A DNA stretch of 64,000 nt from SAR324 cluster bacterium (GTDB lineage: Bacteria; SAR324; NAC60-12): NCBI GenBank assembly GCA_028281495.1, contig JANQJU010000082.1, positions 110,278 through 174,277 of the forward strand, read 5' to 3'. A model generated the notes under the pieces. That model searched no databases, was not told where the DNA came from, and worked only from the letters and a program-made list of their open reading frames with translations. The number at the start of each line of letters is the position of its first letter. Position 1 is the first letter of the stretch. A program made the position numbers and the translations under genes. Shown here piece after piece: positions 1 to 13,400 of the stretch.

Positions 1-1
1 G

Positions 2-1435
2 GTCGCAGACCATGATGTATTGAGGACCCATTATGTCGAACTGGAAAACAGTTGGGGACAATGCATTGCAGCCACTGCTGAGTTGAAATTTCAGGTCGTG
101 GAAATGTCCACGTTGGCAGACTTTCAAGAAATGATCTCACAAGAACGAGACCGGTTGTTGCCGGTGGACCGCTTCCCCATTTTGCAAGCATGGGTCACTC
201 AGGTGGAAGGAAAATGGTATCTCGGATTCGTGATCCATCACAGTCTTGCGGATGCCTTCACCCCGCCCCTGTTGTTTGCTGAATTGATGCACCATTATCA
301 TGGCACGAGCAACCCGACACAAACCGGAGACACTCCAGCGGCAGAACCGTATTGGCAGTATGCCCTTCGGCAGTTGGATCGCGAGGTGTTTAGCGAGACC
401 AATCGCCGCTATTGGAAAACACGGCTCGCTGGGAAGCCTTTTTCTATGCGACTTCCGTATGTCCGAGACCCTCGCACGCTGAATGAGCAGCAATTTGAAG
501 TCGGGGAGCGTTTCATGGTGTCGTTGCCGTCTTCCTTGAGCGAGGCCATCCAAGAGTTTCATCGAGACTTCGATGTCACATACACGCATTTGTTCACGAC
601 AGCCGTCGCACTGTTGCTCACCCAAGGCATGAACAATCCAAGCGCGATGCTCCAGTTGGTCCACAACCAGCGGGATCGAGTCGCGTTGCTGAACACGCCG
701 GGAGAATTCACCAATCTGTTGTTCATGCCCTTCGAAATTCAGCGAGATTCCCGCCTGCTCGACGTCTTACGAGAGGTGAAAGCTCAATGTCTGAACGATT
801 TGCGGCATGCCAAAATCGATTTCACGGAATTACTGAATCAAACCGGCTTGCAGGGCTATGGCAACTACTTCCGGCAGTGGGGGGATGTGATGGTCGATAG
901 CGTTGATATCGACACCGGTACGTTGAACTCTTTGCAAAGGTACGGGCGTTCTTTATTTGCCGATTCCTTGTCCCTGTATACGGCTCGGTCGTCACACAAT
1001 TCTCCGTTCACGACACCATCACAATCCCCACACAAGCCTCATGACATGGCTCAATCGCACCACGCAGATGCCAGCCAAGAAGGCCAAGTCTGCGCGACTT
1101 TGTTTTTCGAGATTTTTCGGGTGGAGAGGCAGCTCCACCTCATCACGTCTTATCGCAAACACCTTTTCGACAAATCCGAGATGCAACAACTGGCAAAACT
1201 CTTGATTCGGATGGTTCACGAGATGGTCCATCATCCCAATCAACCGGTTCACGAGTTGCTCCTTACGATGGAGGAATCCTTGAAGGCCTTGCAGCGTCAA
1301 GTCCAACGCACGGCGTTGAGTGCGTATCAGGATGACCGGGTTGCCGATGCTTTGAAACAACTCAAAGAAGGCAACCTTTCCATCAAGGAAGTCGTTCATC
1401 TCATAGACGAAGGACCATTGGATGACACTGGATGA
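2..1435 (+). CDS. NRPS condensation-domain protein, C-terminal part (5' end outside window)
   Basis: The reading frame is open to the left edge, so the gene starts before the window. The first residues (VADHDVLRTHY) match the conserved RHxxLRTxF region near the start of condensation domains, so only the extreme N-terminus of this domain and anything before it are missing. The catalytic motif HHxxxD is present as HHSLADA (bases 236-256), with Ala in place of the usual last Gly. A GEFTN motif at about 701-715 fits the late C5 motif. No adenylation or carrier domain is visible. The last 30 residues, including LKEGNLSIKEVVHLI, look like a C-terminal helical docking tail of trans-AT lines. The stop lies 14 bases inside the next gene, which suggests translational coupling. 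C domains form amide or sometimes ester bonds between carrier-bound chains; which applies here cannot be read. Confidence 0.85.
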   Translation, partial: VADHDVLRTHYVELENSWGQCIAATAELKFQVVEMSTLADFQEMISQERDRLLPVDRFPILQAWVTQVEGKWYLGFVIHHSLADAFTPPLLFAELMHHYHGTSNPTQTGDTPAAEPYWQYALRQLDREVFSETNRRYWKTRLAGKPFSMRLPYVRDPRTLNEQQFEVGERFMVSLPSSLSEAIQEFHRDFDVTYTHLFTTAVALLLTQGMNNPSAMLQLVHNQRDRVALLNTPGEFTNLLFMPFEIQRDSRLLDVLREVKAQCLNDLRHAKIDFTELLNQTGLQGYGNYFRQWGDVMVDSVDIDTGTLNSLQRYGRSLFADSLSLYTARSSHNSPFTTPSQSPHKPHDMAQSHHADASQEGQVCATLFFEIFRVERQLHLITSYRKHLFDKSEMQQLAKLLIRMVHEMVHHPNQPVHELLLTMEESLKALQRQVQRTALSAYQDDRVADALKQLKEGNLSIKEVVHLIDEGPLDDTG

Positions 1436-4400
1436 AATTATTGCTGCATATGAAACCGGACAGCTTGCTACTGCCGATGTAAAAAACAAGCTGCGCTCTT
1501 TAGAATCTCAACCTCGCTTCTCCCAACCCCGCTTTTTTATTGAATGCCAGCGGGTGAATCGTATCAAGGAAGGCCGCCCCATTTTTTGGGTTCATGGTGC
1601 GTTTGGAGATGCGAGTGTGTACCTGCCATTAGCCGAAGGCATCCCGCGTCCATTTTATGGACTACAAGCCCGAGGTTTGTTTGATGACAAAACACCCTTG
1701 TCGGGAGTGGAAACGATTGCCGCGTTTTATGCGGATTTGATTCAGTCGATCCAGCCCGAAGGCCCTTATGATTTAGGAGGCTATTCGATTGGAGGCACCT
1801 TTGCGTATGAAATCGTTCAGCAGCTTCAAGCGGCAGGGCAAACCGTGGAAAGCCTCACTTTCGTGGATTCGTTTTATCCGCCCCATCATCATCGAGTGGC
1901 CGAAGGCTTATACGATTGGTTGTTTTTTATCTCCGCTGCGCTCATCGACATGTCTCTGCGCAACCAAGGACTGTCTCCAGAACAACGGCTCAAAACCCTG
2001 AAAAGGCCCACCCCACCGACTGACAAAACCGAGGTGTCTTCCACGAAGGCGTTGCACGAAGCCTTTGTACGATTTTGTCAAGAGGCCGGTGTGGACAAAC
2101 CGGAAGCTTGGATTCGCAGTTATCTCCAGAAGATGTTGACGATCCAACAAGGCTATCGCATTGCGGAATACGTTCCCCAAGCCCTCACGCAATCCATCCC
2201 CCAAGTTCGATATTTCAAAAATCAAAACGGTTTGTTTTTTGGAACCACAGCGGCTCACCTTCGTCCAAGAGAGGACGATCCTTTGCGCAATGTGGATTAT
2301 TGGTCGGAATGGATGACTTTGTTGCCCAATATGAGCCTCCATGAAGTGGTGGTGGACAATCATTTGATGCTGTTTGAAGACCCGACGGCTTTGTCCCAAA
2401 TTCGGAACTACTGTGTAGAACTCTATGCTCCCCCTCACGAAAGCTCCGAAAGTCCGTTGCCAGCAAGAGTCAATCGGGAAGAACTCGAAGCCAATGCAAC
2501 CCACTTCCTTAAGAAATTGTTTGCCAACACCTTGAAACGACCGGTTGCTGAAATTCAAGCTGACGCCCCATTGGAAAAATATGGGATCGATTCGCTCATG
2601 GCCACAGAACTCACGTACCGCTTGCAAGAGGTGTTTGGCTCGCAACCCATCAGTCTGCTGTTCGAATACCGCAGCATTCGAGCCTTGACCGATTATTTCC
2701 TGGAAACGCAACCCGATCTATTTTGCCAACAGCTCGGCATCTCCCCTGCCACGACTCCAGGTTCGTTGTCGGTCGCCAATAAGCCTTCTTCTGCTCCGGC
2801 TACCCCATCCGTTTTGTTATCGGCCACGAATAAATCATCTTTTGTTCCAGCCACACCATCGGTTCTCGATAGCAAGCCGATAGAACATGTGCAGCCTACG
2901 TCGGCCAAGACTTCAGTTCTCACAAACCATCATGTGGCAAAAGAAATGGCGGGCACCGAACCCGACATTGCGATTATCGGGCTATCGGGTCGTTATCCTC
3001 AAGCACAGAACCTTCAGGAGTTTTGGGACATTCTGAGCGAAGGCCAAGATTGCATCACCGAGATTCCCACCGACCGCTGGGATTGGCGAGAATACTACAC
3101 CGAAGATCGAACCCAGCCCGGACACCATTACAGCAAATGGGGTGGTTTCATTGACGAAGTCGACCGCTTTGATCCGCTGTTTTTTAACATCTCTCCCCGA
3201 GACGCCGAACTCATGGATCCTCAGGAACGGCTGTTCCTGGAACACGCATGGTCGGCCTTGGAAGATGCGGGGTATTGCCGGGAGGATTTGCAACAGGAGG
3301 ATGGAGCGTATTTGCCTGCTCAAGTGGGGGTGTATGCCGGAGTCATGACAGCGGAGTACCAGTTCATCGGGGTCGAATCGAGTCTCCGGGGGCATCGCAT
3401 GGCCTTTGGGGGGAACATGAGCAACATTGCCAATCGGGTGTCGTATGTGTTGAATCTGCATGGTCCCAGCCTGACCTTGGATACAGCGTGTTCTTCTTCG
3501 TTAACCACCCTCCATCTGGCGTGTCAGGATTTGAAGTCAGGCCGAACCACCTTGGGCATTGCGGGAGGAGTGAATGTGACCATTCATCCCAATAAATATT
3601 TGGGATTGAGCCGGGGGCAGTTCATTGCCACCCGCGGACGCTGCGAAAGCTTTGGCAAAGGCGGAGAGGGGTATATTCCAGCAGAAGGCGTCGGTGTGGT
3701 GGTGTTGAAACGGCTCACCGATGCGGAACGGGACGGCGACCATATTTACGGAGTGATCAAAGGCAGTGCGATCAACCACGGAGGCAAAACCAATGGATTG
3801 GCGGTGCCCAATCCCAAAGCGCAGCAAATGGCCATTGCCCGCGTGTTGGACGAAGCTGGCATCAACCCTCGCTACATCAGCTATGTCGAGGCGCACGGCA
3901 CCGGTACCAGGCTGGGAGATCCCATTGAAATCTCGGCATTGACCCAAGCCTTCCAGCAGCACACGGAGGACACCCAATACTGTCGCATCGGTTCGGTGAA
4001 ATCCAACATCGGCCATTGTGAAGCGGCGGCTGGGGTTTCGGGACTCACCAAGGTTTTGCTGCAAATGCAACATGGACAAATCGCTCCCTCCCTGCATTCC
4101 GAACAGCTCAATCCGCATATCGATTTTGAAAGCACTCCGTTTGTGGTGAATCAAGAGCTTCGCACCTGGGAACGCCCTGTGGTGGAAGGAACCACGATTC
4201 CTCGAATTGCCAGCATCTCTTCCTTTGGTGCCGGAGGCTCCAATGCTCATGTGGTGATCGAAGAATATCGAGCGACTCAGAAAGCCCAGCCCCATCGGAA
4301 CATTTCCACGGAAGAAACTCCGGCTCTGATTGTGCTTTCTGCCAAAGATAACGACCGTTTGCGCGTCATGGCAGAAAACCTTCTGCGGTTTCTCCAACGG

Positions 4401-7400
4401 ACTCCAGAACTCAACCTCCTGAATCTGGCGTACACCCTTCAGGTGGGACGAGAGGCGATGGAGGAACGCTTGGCTTTCCGTGCTGATTCCTTGGAAACAT
4501 TGGAAACCAAGCTGAGGGCATTTTTGGAAAATCGACCGGAGGATCTCTATCGAGGACAGGTTTTGCGTGATCAGGATACCTTTTCCATCTTGGATGCGGA
4601 TGAAGACATGGCTCACACCATCCACGCTTGGATCACCAAACGCAAATACGCTCGTATTCTGAGCTTTTGGGTGAAGGGGCTGCACTTTGATTGGAAGCAG
4701 TTGTATGACAACCCTCCGTCTCGTGTCAGCTTGCCCACCTATCCGTTTGCCCGAGAACGGCATTGGATGGAGCCACCACTCGACATGTCCTCACCGCTCG
4801 GCATGGCATCGCCGCTCGGCTTGCCATCACCACTCGACATGTCCTCACCGTTCGGCGTGCAACCACCACTCGACATGCCTTCACCGTTCGGCGTGCAACC
4901 CAGTATTGCCGAGGTGGGGATGTTGATGTGTGAGCCGGTTTGGAAAGAAGAAATGGCTTCCTTGGCACCAGACATCCCCGATTACGATCACCATTGGGTC
5001 TTGCTGTGTGCTTTGGAAGAAATCTCCCGAACGTCACTCGAAGCGCATCTTGCCGCGAGCACTTGCGTCCAGATTTCAGCTCAGCCCAATGATGTGGGCA
5101 CCCATTTTAAAGAAATTGCCGTTCAGGTGTTTGCCGCGCTTCAGGAAGTCTTGGAAACGCAACCCAAGGGGAAAACGCTCGTTCAGTTGGTGGTGCCTAT
5201 GACTGGCGAAGCTCAGGTCCTTGCGGGGTTGTCGGGGTTGTTGAAAACAATGCATTCGGAAAACCCAAAGGTCACAGGGCAGCTCATCGGCGTGGAATCC
5301 AACGAAACGGAAGCCGGACTGATCCACAAGTTGCAGGAGAATCGTTCGGTACGGAAAACCTCGCAAATCCGATATCAAGGTGCCCATCGTCAGGTTTTGA
5401 TGTGGGAAGAACTGCCTCATGATTCCAAACGGATCGATATCCCTTGGAAAGAACAAGGCACCTATCTGATCACCGGGGGGGCCGGAGGGTTGGGGTTGAT
5501 TTTTGCGCAGGAAATCGCCCGGACAACCCGTCAGCCCACCGTGATCCTGACAGGGCGTTCTCGTCCGAATGCCCAGCAGCAAGCTCGGTTTGCGGAAATC
5601 GCTGCCTTGGGAGCCAAGATTGATTATCGGCAAGTGGATGTGACCTCGCAATCGCAAGTGGCAGCCTTGATCGATTCGATTGAAAAAGAGTTCAGCCCCC
5701 TTCGAGGGATTTTGCATAGTGCGGGGATCATTCGGGACAACTACATCTTAAAAAAGGGAATCGACGAATTTGAAGCGGTGTTGGCTCCCAAAGTCGTAGG
5801 CACGATCAACTTGGACATGGCCACCCGGCATCTCAATCTTGATTTTTTTGTTCTGTTTTCTTCCGGTTCGGGGGTCCTGGGCAATGCAGGGCAAGCGGAC
5901 TATGCCACGGCCAATGCGTTCATGGATGCCTATGCCACCTACCGCCAAGACCGTGTGCCCGGTCAAACGCTTTCGATTGATTGGCCGCTATGGAAAGACG
6001 GAGGCATGGGAGTCGATGCCGAAATCGAAAAAATCATCCGGCAAAATACCGGCATGACGGCAATGGAGACCGATCACGGGGTGCAGGCCCTCATCCGCAG
6101 TCTGGCCTCTCAACAGTCTCAGATTTTGGTGATGGAGGGGGAATTACCAAAACTCAAGCAGATGTTGTTACCGACCCCGCATGCGGATCGCCCCAGCCTC
6201 CATGCTCTGGAAGGTTTACCCACCTCACCTGCCACAACGCCTTCTGAACGTTTAACACCTTCTGAAAGTTTAGATCCCCAAGTTCTTCAGGCACGCACCT
6301 TACACCAGCTTAAAGCTTTGTTGGGAGAGGCCATCAAGCTGTCCGTGGATCGCGTGGAAGCGCATGCTCCATTGGAAAATTATGGGATCGATTCGGTGAT
6401 GGTCACCCAACTGAACAGTCACTTGGAGCGTGTGTTTGGTGCCATTTCCAAAACGCTGTTTTATGAATACCAAACCCTGAACGCGTTGGCCGAACACTTG
6501 ATCACCGAATACCCTCAGGCTTGTGCTCAATGGGTTTCTGCTGAACCGGCATCCGAATCTCAACCCAACGTGGTGTCCCTGCGATCCGAAGTTCCACCCC
6601 AGCCTGAATCCCAATCTGAAAGGATGGCACCCCAGCCTGAATCCCAATCTGAAAGGATGGCACCCCAGCTTGATAACAAACCGAGTAACGAATCAAGAAT
6701 CACAGTCCCATTCACCCAACCCCCAAGAAAAGGCCTTGTTCCTTCAAGGAGGAATTCTGTTTCCGGTACTCAGACCCTAGAGGACTCATTAGATACAACA
6801 ACCTTTGAGCAAGCACCGATTGCCATCATCGGGTTGAGTGGTGCGTATCCGCAAGCGGACTCGTTGGAAGCGTTCTGGGACAACTTGAAGCGTGGCCAGG
6901 ATTGCATCACCGAAATTCCAGCCGACCGCTGGCCGTTGGAAGGTTTTTTCGAGCCAAGTCCTCAGGAGGCGGTGGCCCAAGGCAAGAGCTACAGCAAGTG
7001 GGGTAGCTTTTTGGAAGACTTTGCCGATTTTGATCCGTTGTTTTTTAACATCTCGCCACGCGAAGCCAATGGGATGGACCCCCAAGAACGTCTGTTTTTA
7101 CAGCACGCTTGGGCGGCCTTGGAAGATGCCGGTTACACCAAATCCATGCTGCATCGTGACCACAATCGGAAGGTCGGGGTGTTTACCGGGATCACCAAAA
7201 CGGGATTTGACCTGCTGGATTCGGACCTGCGGAAACAAGGCAAACCGGTTCATCCACAGACTTCGTTTGCCTCCGTGGCCAATCGGATTTCCTACGTGTT
7301 GAACCTTCAGGGACCGAGCATGCCGATTGATACCATGTGTTCTTCGTCTCTCACGGCGATTCATGAGGCTTGTGAAAATCTGCGTCGTGGGGAATGTGCC

Positions 7401-10400
7401 TTAGCGCTGGCAGGTGGTGTGAATTTGTATTTGCATCCTTCGAACTACATCAAGCTCTGTGCAGGGCAAATGCTGTCTCGCGATGGCAAATGCAAAAGTT
7501 TTGGAAAGGGTGGCAACGGGTTTGTGCCTGGAGAAGGAATCGGGGTGGTGTTGCTGAAACCGCTGGCCCAAGCCATCCAAGACCGAGATCCCATTCACGC
7601 AGTCATTCGAAGCTCTCATGTGAATCATGGAGGGAAAACCAATGGCTACACCGTTCCCAATCCCAATGCCCAACGGGATTTGATTCGCGACGCCCTCCAA
7701 AAAGCAGGTGTTTCGGCACGATCCATCAGCTATCTCGAAGCGCATGGAACCGGCACGGAATTGGGAGATCCCATCGAAATGACCGGACTGAGCCAAGCCT
7801 TCCAACATGACACCGCTGACACGGGGTTTTGTGCCATTGGTTCGGCAAAATCCAACTTAGGGCACCTGGAAGCAGCAGCGGGAATGGCCGGACTCACCAA
7901 GATCCTGTTGCAAATGAAACACGGCATGCTGGTTCCCAGCCTGCATGCTCAAGAACTGAATCCGAACATCGATTTTTCCCAAACTCCATTTGTGGTCCAA
8001 CAGCAGTTGGAAGCATGGAAACGCCCTATGGTGGTCCGCGATCGAGTCCTCGAAGAGCATCCGAGACGGGCAGGGCTTTCTTCTTTTGGGGCGGGAGGCG
8101 CCAATGCGCATCTGGTGATCGAAGAGTATATTCCGGCACCTGAAACCGATTCTCTTCCGGTGCATCAACCGGGTCCCTATCCGATTGTGCTTTCGGCAAA
8201 AGATGAAGCACGGCTCCATGAGATGGTGAGCAATCTTCATCGATTTCTCTGCCGTCATGAATCGGTCGATCTTGCTAGCTTGGCCTACACCCTCCAGGTG
8301 GGACGCGAGGCAATGGAAGAGCGCCTGAGTTTTCTCGTCGACTCGCAACAAGATCTCGAAGCCAAATTGAGCCAACTGAAGAACTCTGGTGCGGAATCGA
8401 GCCTCTTCCATCAGGGTCTCTTCCATCGGGGCCGCGTCAAACGCAGTGACGATTCCATAGCCGCGACGGCGGTCAATGCCTTGGACAAGGACGTGTCACT
8501 TTCTGAAATCCTGGCTTCCTGGGTGAAAGGACACCCGGTCGACTGGAATGCGCTTTATGGTGGCACCCTGCCAGCACGGATCAGCCTGCCCACCTATCCA
8601 TTTGCCAAACAACGGTATTGGTTGGGCGATATCCAGAAGCCATCTCAATTCGCACGACCGCGAGACATGTCTTCTCAAAGTGACACATACGCTCAACCAC
8701 TGTCTCAAATGCCATCTCCGTTGCCGATACGAAGCAAAGAGGACAGCTCCCCGTTGCCAGCACGAAGCAAAAAGGACAGTACCCCATCGCAAGATCCGAT
8801 ACACACCGAAGCTTGGGACCAGATGAGCTTTGGATCAAAATGGGAGCGGCAAGCAGCCGCGAAACCTCGTCCAGCGTCGGGATCTCCGCGCCGAGTGTTG
8901 TTGGTGTATGTGGAATCTTCGACCGTTCTCAAGGACCTCCTGTTGAAGCATTTTCAGCAAATGGAACCGGCTCCTAAGGTGACATCGATTCGGCTGGGCC
9001 AGCAAACTCAACCGTTGTCACCCCAAGCTTGGAGTTGTGGGGTACACGATAGCGATGGCTGGCAAACTTGTATCCGCACCCATCGGGTGGATGACGTGTA
9101 TTTTTTGTCGGCCTGCGACAAGGAAATGATGGATCTCGACCGCCTGATCCATAGCCAACAAGCCAACGAAATCCAGTTGTTGCGACTGGCTCAGTTTCTG
9201 GGAAACACGCTGCCGACACAGGCTCAGGTCGATTGGACCCTGATCACTTGGGATAATTATCGGGTGGTCGGAACCGAAACGAATTCCCACGGCGCGGGCA
9301 TTACCGGGTTGGCCTATGCTTTGGCACAAGGAGATGCTCGGTTCCGAGTGCGGAATATTGATCTGTCCCGCGAAGATCTCAGCAACCCGGCCCACCGGAA
9401 TCGATTGCCCAAAATGATTTGGAACGAACCTGCTTCTGATCGGGGAGAAGTGATCCAGTTCTACCAAGGGACACGCTACCGACGAGCCTTTGTCAAATTG
9501 GACTGGAAGCACTATGACACCGCGAGTGGTCTCAAAACCGGAGGCGTTTATGTGATTTTGGGAGGCAGCGGCACCGTGGGGGGAGTGATCACGCGTCGCT
9601 TGGTTCAAGACTATCGGGCTAAGGTGGTATGGATTGGCCGTCAAGCCAAGGCTTCCGAATCCATCCAGCAGCAGCTCTCTGCTTATGAGGCGGGGGGGCG
9701 GCCTTTGTATGTTCAAGCGGATGTGACCCAACTGGAATCGATCCGCCATGCCATTCAGCAGATCAAGCAGAAGTACCCCGTCCTCCAAGGAGCCATTTTT
9801 GCTGGAACCGTGATGAGTTTGGAAAATGGAATTCGGCAAACGACCGAAGCGGAGTTCTACGAAATCATCGACATCAAAACCCAGGGCAGCCTCAATTTTT
9901 TCACGGCCTTGGAAAACGAACCCTTGGACTTTTTGTGCTATTTTTCGTCGGTTCAGGCCTATTCCTTCCTTTCAGCCAGAGACACGGCGGGTTATGCCAC
10001 TGGGATCACCTTTTCGGATGCTTGGGTGCAATCGTTGGCCTCGCACGCGCCGTTTCCTGTGGGTTGTATCAACTGGGGTTATTGGGAAGCCTCTGTGAAG
10101 GGGACCGTCATGGAGCCTCGCTTGAGCGAGCACTATGGGTTCGTGTCGGAATCCGACGGATTTCAGGTATTGGAAAAGTTCACCCATTGTTTGCAACACG
10201 GGGTGGTCTCTCAAGTGGCCTGTCTGAAAGCGTCCCCCGCGGTTCGGAAACTGATGAACTGCCAGGAAGAAGAGACGATGTCTCTGTACTCCGGTGGTCC
10301 TTCGGTCTCACAGGCCGTCGAGCATCCGGCCCATCTGCCTCAAGATGCCGCCATCCTGGAAAAACACCAAGGGGTGCAAGAACTCAATCAATGGATCACA

Positions 10401-13400
10401 CGGTTGGTGTTCCATCAATTGCGTCGGCTGGGAGCGTTGCCTCGCAAGGGAGAGAGGAGGGATGTCAATACCTTGCGGCATCAGACTGGAATCCTCGATA
10501 AATACGAGCGGTGGTGGCAAGAGTGCCTTCGCCATCTGCTTGCACCACAGGGGTTTGTGGTTTGTCGCACAGAACCGGGGCATGCTGAACTAGGTGATAC
10601 CGAACTGGTGGAGGTTCTCCGCGAAACCGAATCCTCCGAAACGATCCAAGAGGAATGGCTTGCGTTCCGAAAATTCTACCAAGACGACCCTGCCATGCAT
10701 CCCTTAGTGAGCATGGCCGATGCCTGTTTGAACGCACTGCCTCAGGTATTGCAAGGTGCTGTCTCGGCAACGGAGATTCTGTTTCCCAAGTCTGCCGTGG
10801 AAAACGTGGAAAACATGTACAAGGGGAACGCCATTGCAGATTATTTCAACACTGTGGTGGCAGAAGTCGCTGCGGCGGCAATTCGTCAACGGCTGGAAGC
10901 CGATCCTCAAGCCCAGATTCGCATCATTGAAATCGGAGCGGGGACGGGAGGGACCACCTCGCTGGTGCTTCCGGTGTTGGCCCCGCTTCAGAAGCACATC
11001 CAAGAGTATTGCTATACAGACATTTCAAAAGCGTTCCTGTTGCATGCGGACAAAACTTTCGGTCGCGATTGCCCTTACTTGGTGGGCAAACTGTTGAATA
11101 TTGAACATCCTCCAGCTCCCCAAGGGATTGAGGTGGGGACCTATGACCTCGTGATTGCAACCAACGTATTGCATGCCACCCGAAACATCCGGGAGACCCT
11201 CCGCCACACCAAAGCAGTGTTGAAACGAAATGGACTCCTGTTGCTCAATGAAGCCGTTCAAAAAACGGCACTGGGCACGCTGACCTTTGGACTCTTGGAT
11301 GGCTGGTGGCTGTATGAAGACGAAACGCTCCGGATTCCCGGATCTCCCTTACTGGATTCGGAAACCTGGAAACAGGTTCTCGAAGAAGAAGGATTCCGCT
11401 CGATTGCTTTCCCGGCCAAAGCCACGCAAGACTTAGGCGAGCAAGTCGTTGTGGCGGAAAGTGATGGACGGGTTTCATCGGTATTTTCTGCCTCGCTCCA
11501 GCCCGCTTTGTCCCACCCGGCTCCTCTACCCCTTTCGGCATCATCCCCTCACACGGGGCCGGTCCCACGTCCCCAGGAGGCCGTTTCCGTGCATCGTGTG
11601 ATTCTGGAATGCTTGTGTCAAACCTTGGACCTTTCCGAATCGGTCATTCAAGGAGATGTGCCCTTTTCTGATTATGGGATCGATTCGATTTTGGGAGTGG
11701 GGTTTATCGACCAGATCAATGAACGCTTGGGCATTCCCCTCAATACCACCATCCTGTTTGAAACCCCGACGATTGATCGATTGGCCGATCATGTGGTGAA
11801 TGTCTATGCCGAGAAGATTCAAGCCGCCTTCGCCTCTAGGCGCCTTCAAGAAAATCCTCCTACCGAGCCTCCTTCGGATGTCAATACGGAGTCTGCCAGT
11901 GCGGTATCTGTCAATGTTGAGTCTGCCAGTGCGGTATCTGTCAATGTTGAGTCTGCCAGTGCGGTAGCCGGTACAGCGGAGTCTGCTACTGAGGTGCCTG
12001 GCATTGCGAAGTCTGCCAATAGGGCGCCTGGCATTGCGGTGATTGGCATGTCGGGACAATTTCCCGGTGCCGAGGATGTCCAGCAATTCTGGCAAAACTT
12101 GGTCAATGGGGAGGAGCATGTGGGCCTGCTGGAGCGACGCGATTGCTTCGATCCGTTGTTTTTCAACATCGCACCGTTGGAAGCCGAGACCATGAACCTG
12201 CACCAGCGGTTGATTTTACAAGAAAGTTGGAAAGGCTTGGAAGACGCCGGATACAACCCCAAACGTTTGAAGGGAACACGTGTGGGCATTTTTGTAGGTG
12301 CGGAACCGACCCACTACGCCTACCAAACCCTTACTGGATCCTCCGATGCCATCATTGCCTCGCGTCTGTCCTATTACCTCGATCTCAACGGACCCGCCTT
12401 GGTGGTCAACACAGGATGTTCTTCGTCAGGAGTGGCCATTCATCTGGCTTGTGAAAGTCTGCGTCATGGTGAGTCGAAGCTAGCGTTGGCCGGAGGGGTG
12501 TTTGCAGCCTTGGGACCCACCATGTTGGAACCGCTGAGAGAAGCCGGGATCCTCTCTCCCAGTGGGCGATGCTACACGTTGGATGAAAAAGCCGATGGCA
12601 CGGCCCTTTCCGAAGGCGTTGGTGTCGTGGTTCTGAAACGACTGGAGGACGCGCTGGCAGATCGGGATCCGATTTATGGAGTCATTTTAGGAACTGGAGT
12701 GAATCAGGATGGGGCGAGCAATGGCATCACTGCACCCAGTGGTCCGGCTCAAGAGGCGCTCATGGCTGAGGTGTATCGACGTTACGGAATTCAGCCCGAA
12801 GACCTCAGCTATTTTGAGCTGCATGGAACCGCGACCAAGCTGGGCGACCCGGTGGAAGCCAACGCCTTGGTCCGAACCTTCCAACAGTTCGCAAATTCTA
12901 CGGATTCCACGAATTCCATCGATTCCACAGGGCGAGGTCTTTCCTGTGCGGTGGGAAGTGCCAAATCGCATATCGGTCACACGTCAGCAAGTTCGGGAGT
13001 GATTGGATTGATCAAGGTGTTGTTGTCGCTACAACATCGTCAAATTCCGGCCATGCAGAATTTCAGTCGACTCAATCCGTTGATCCAATTTGGCGAATCT
13101 CCGTTTTACGTCAACACCCAGGTCGTGGAGTGGCCCGCTTCTCCTGCAAAACCACGGACGGCCGCCTTGAATTCCTTTGGGCACAGCGGAACGAATGCTC
13201 ATGTGGTGGTGCAAGAATACCTCCCAGAAACCGATCCCACTCCAACCAATGCTCATTTCAGGGGACCGTTCCTGATTCCGCTATCGGCTAAGAATACAGC
13301 TCGTTTGAAAGACTACGCCGAAAGACTCTCTCAATTTTTAAGTGCAGAACCCATATCCTACGGCTTGGCCGAGATAGCATACACATTTCAAGTCGGACGC

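Noticed and set aside
3537..4763. Long minus-strand frame of about 400 codons opposite KS1
   Set aside because: It mirrors a conserved KS domain and lacks family features. Similar mirror frames occur opposite KS2, KS3, KS6 and others.
9990..10100. Calling KR2 inactive because Asn after Tyr is missing
   Set aside because: KR3 and KR4, which also precede methyltransferases, have the same change, and the Tyr and cofactor motif remain, so activity is left open.
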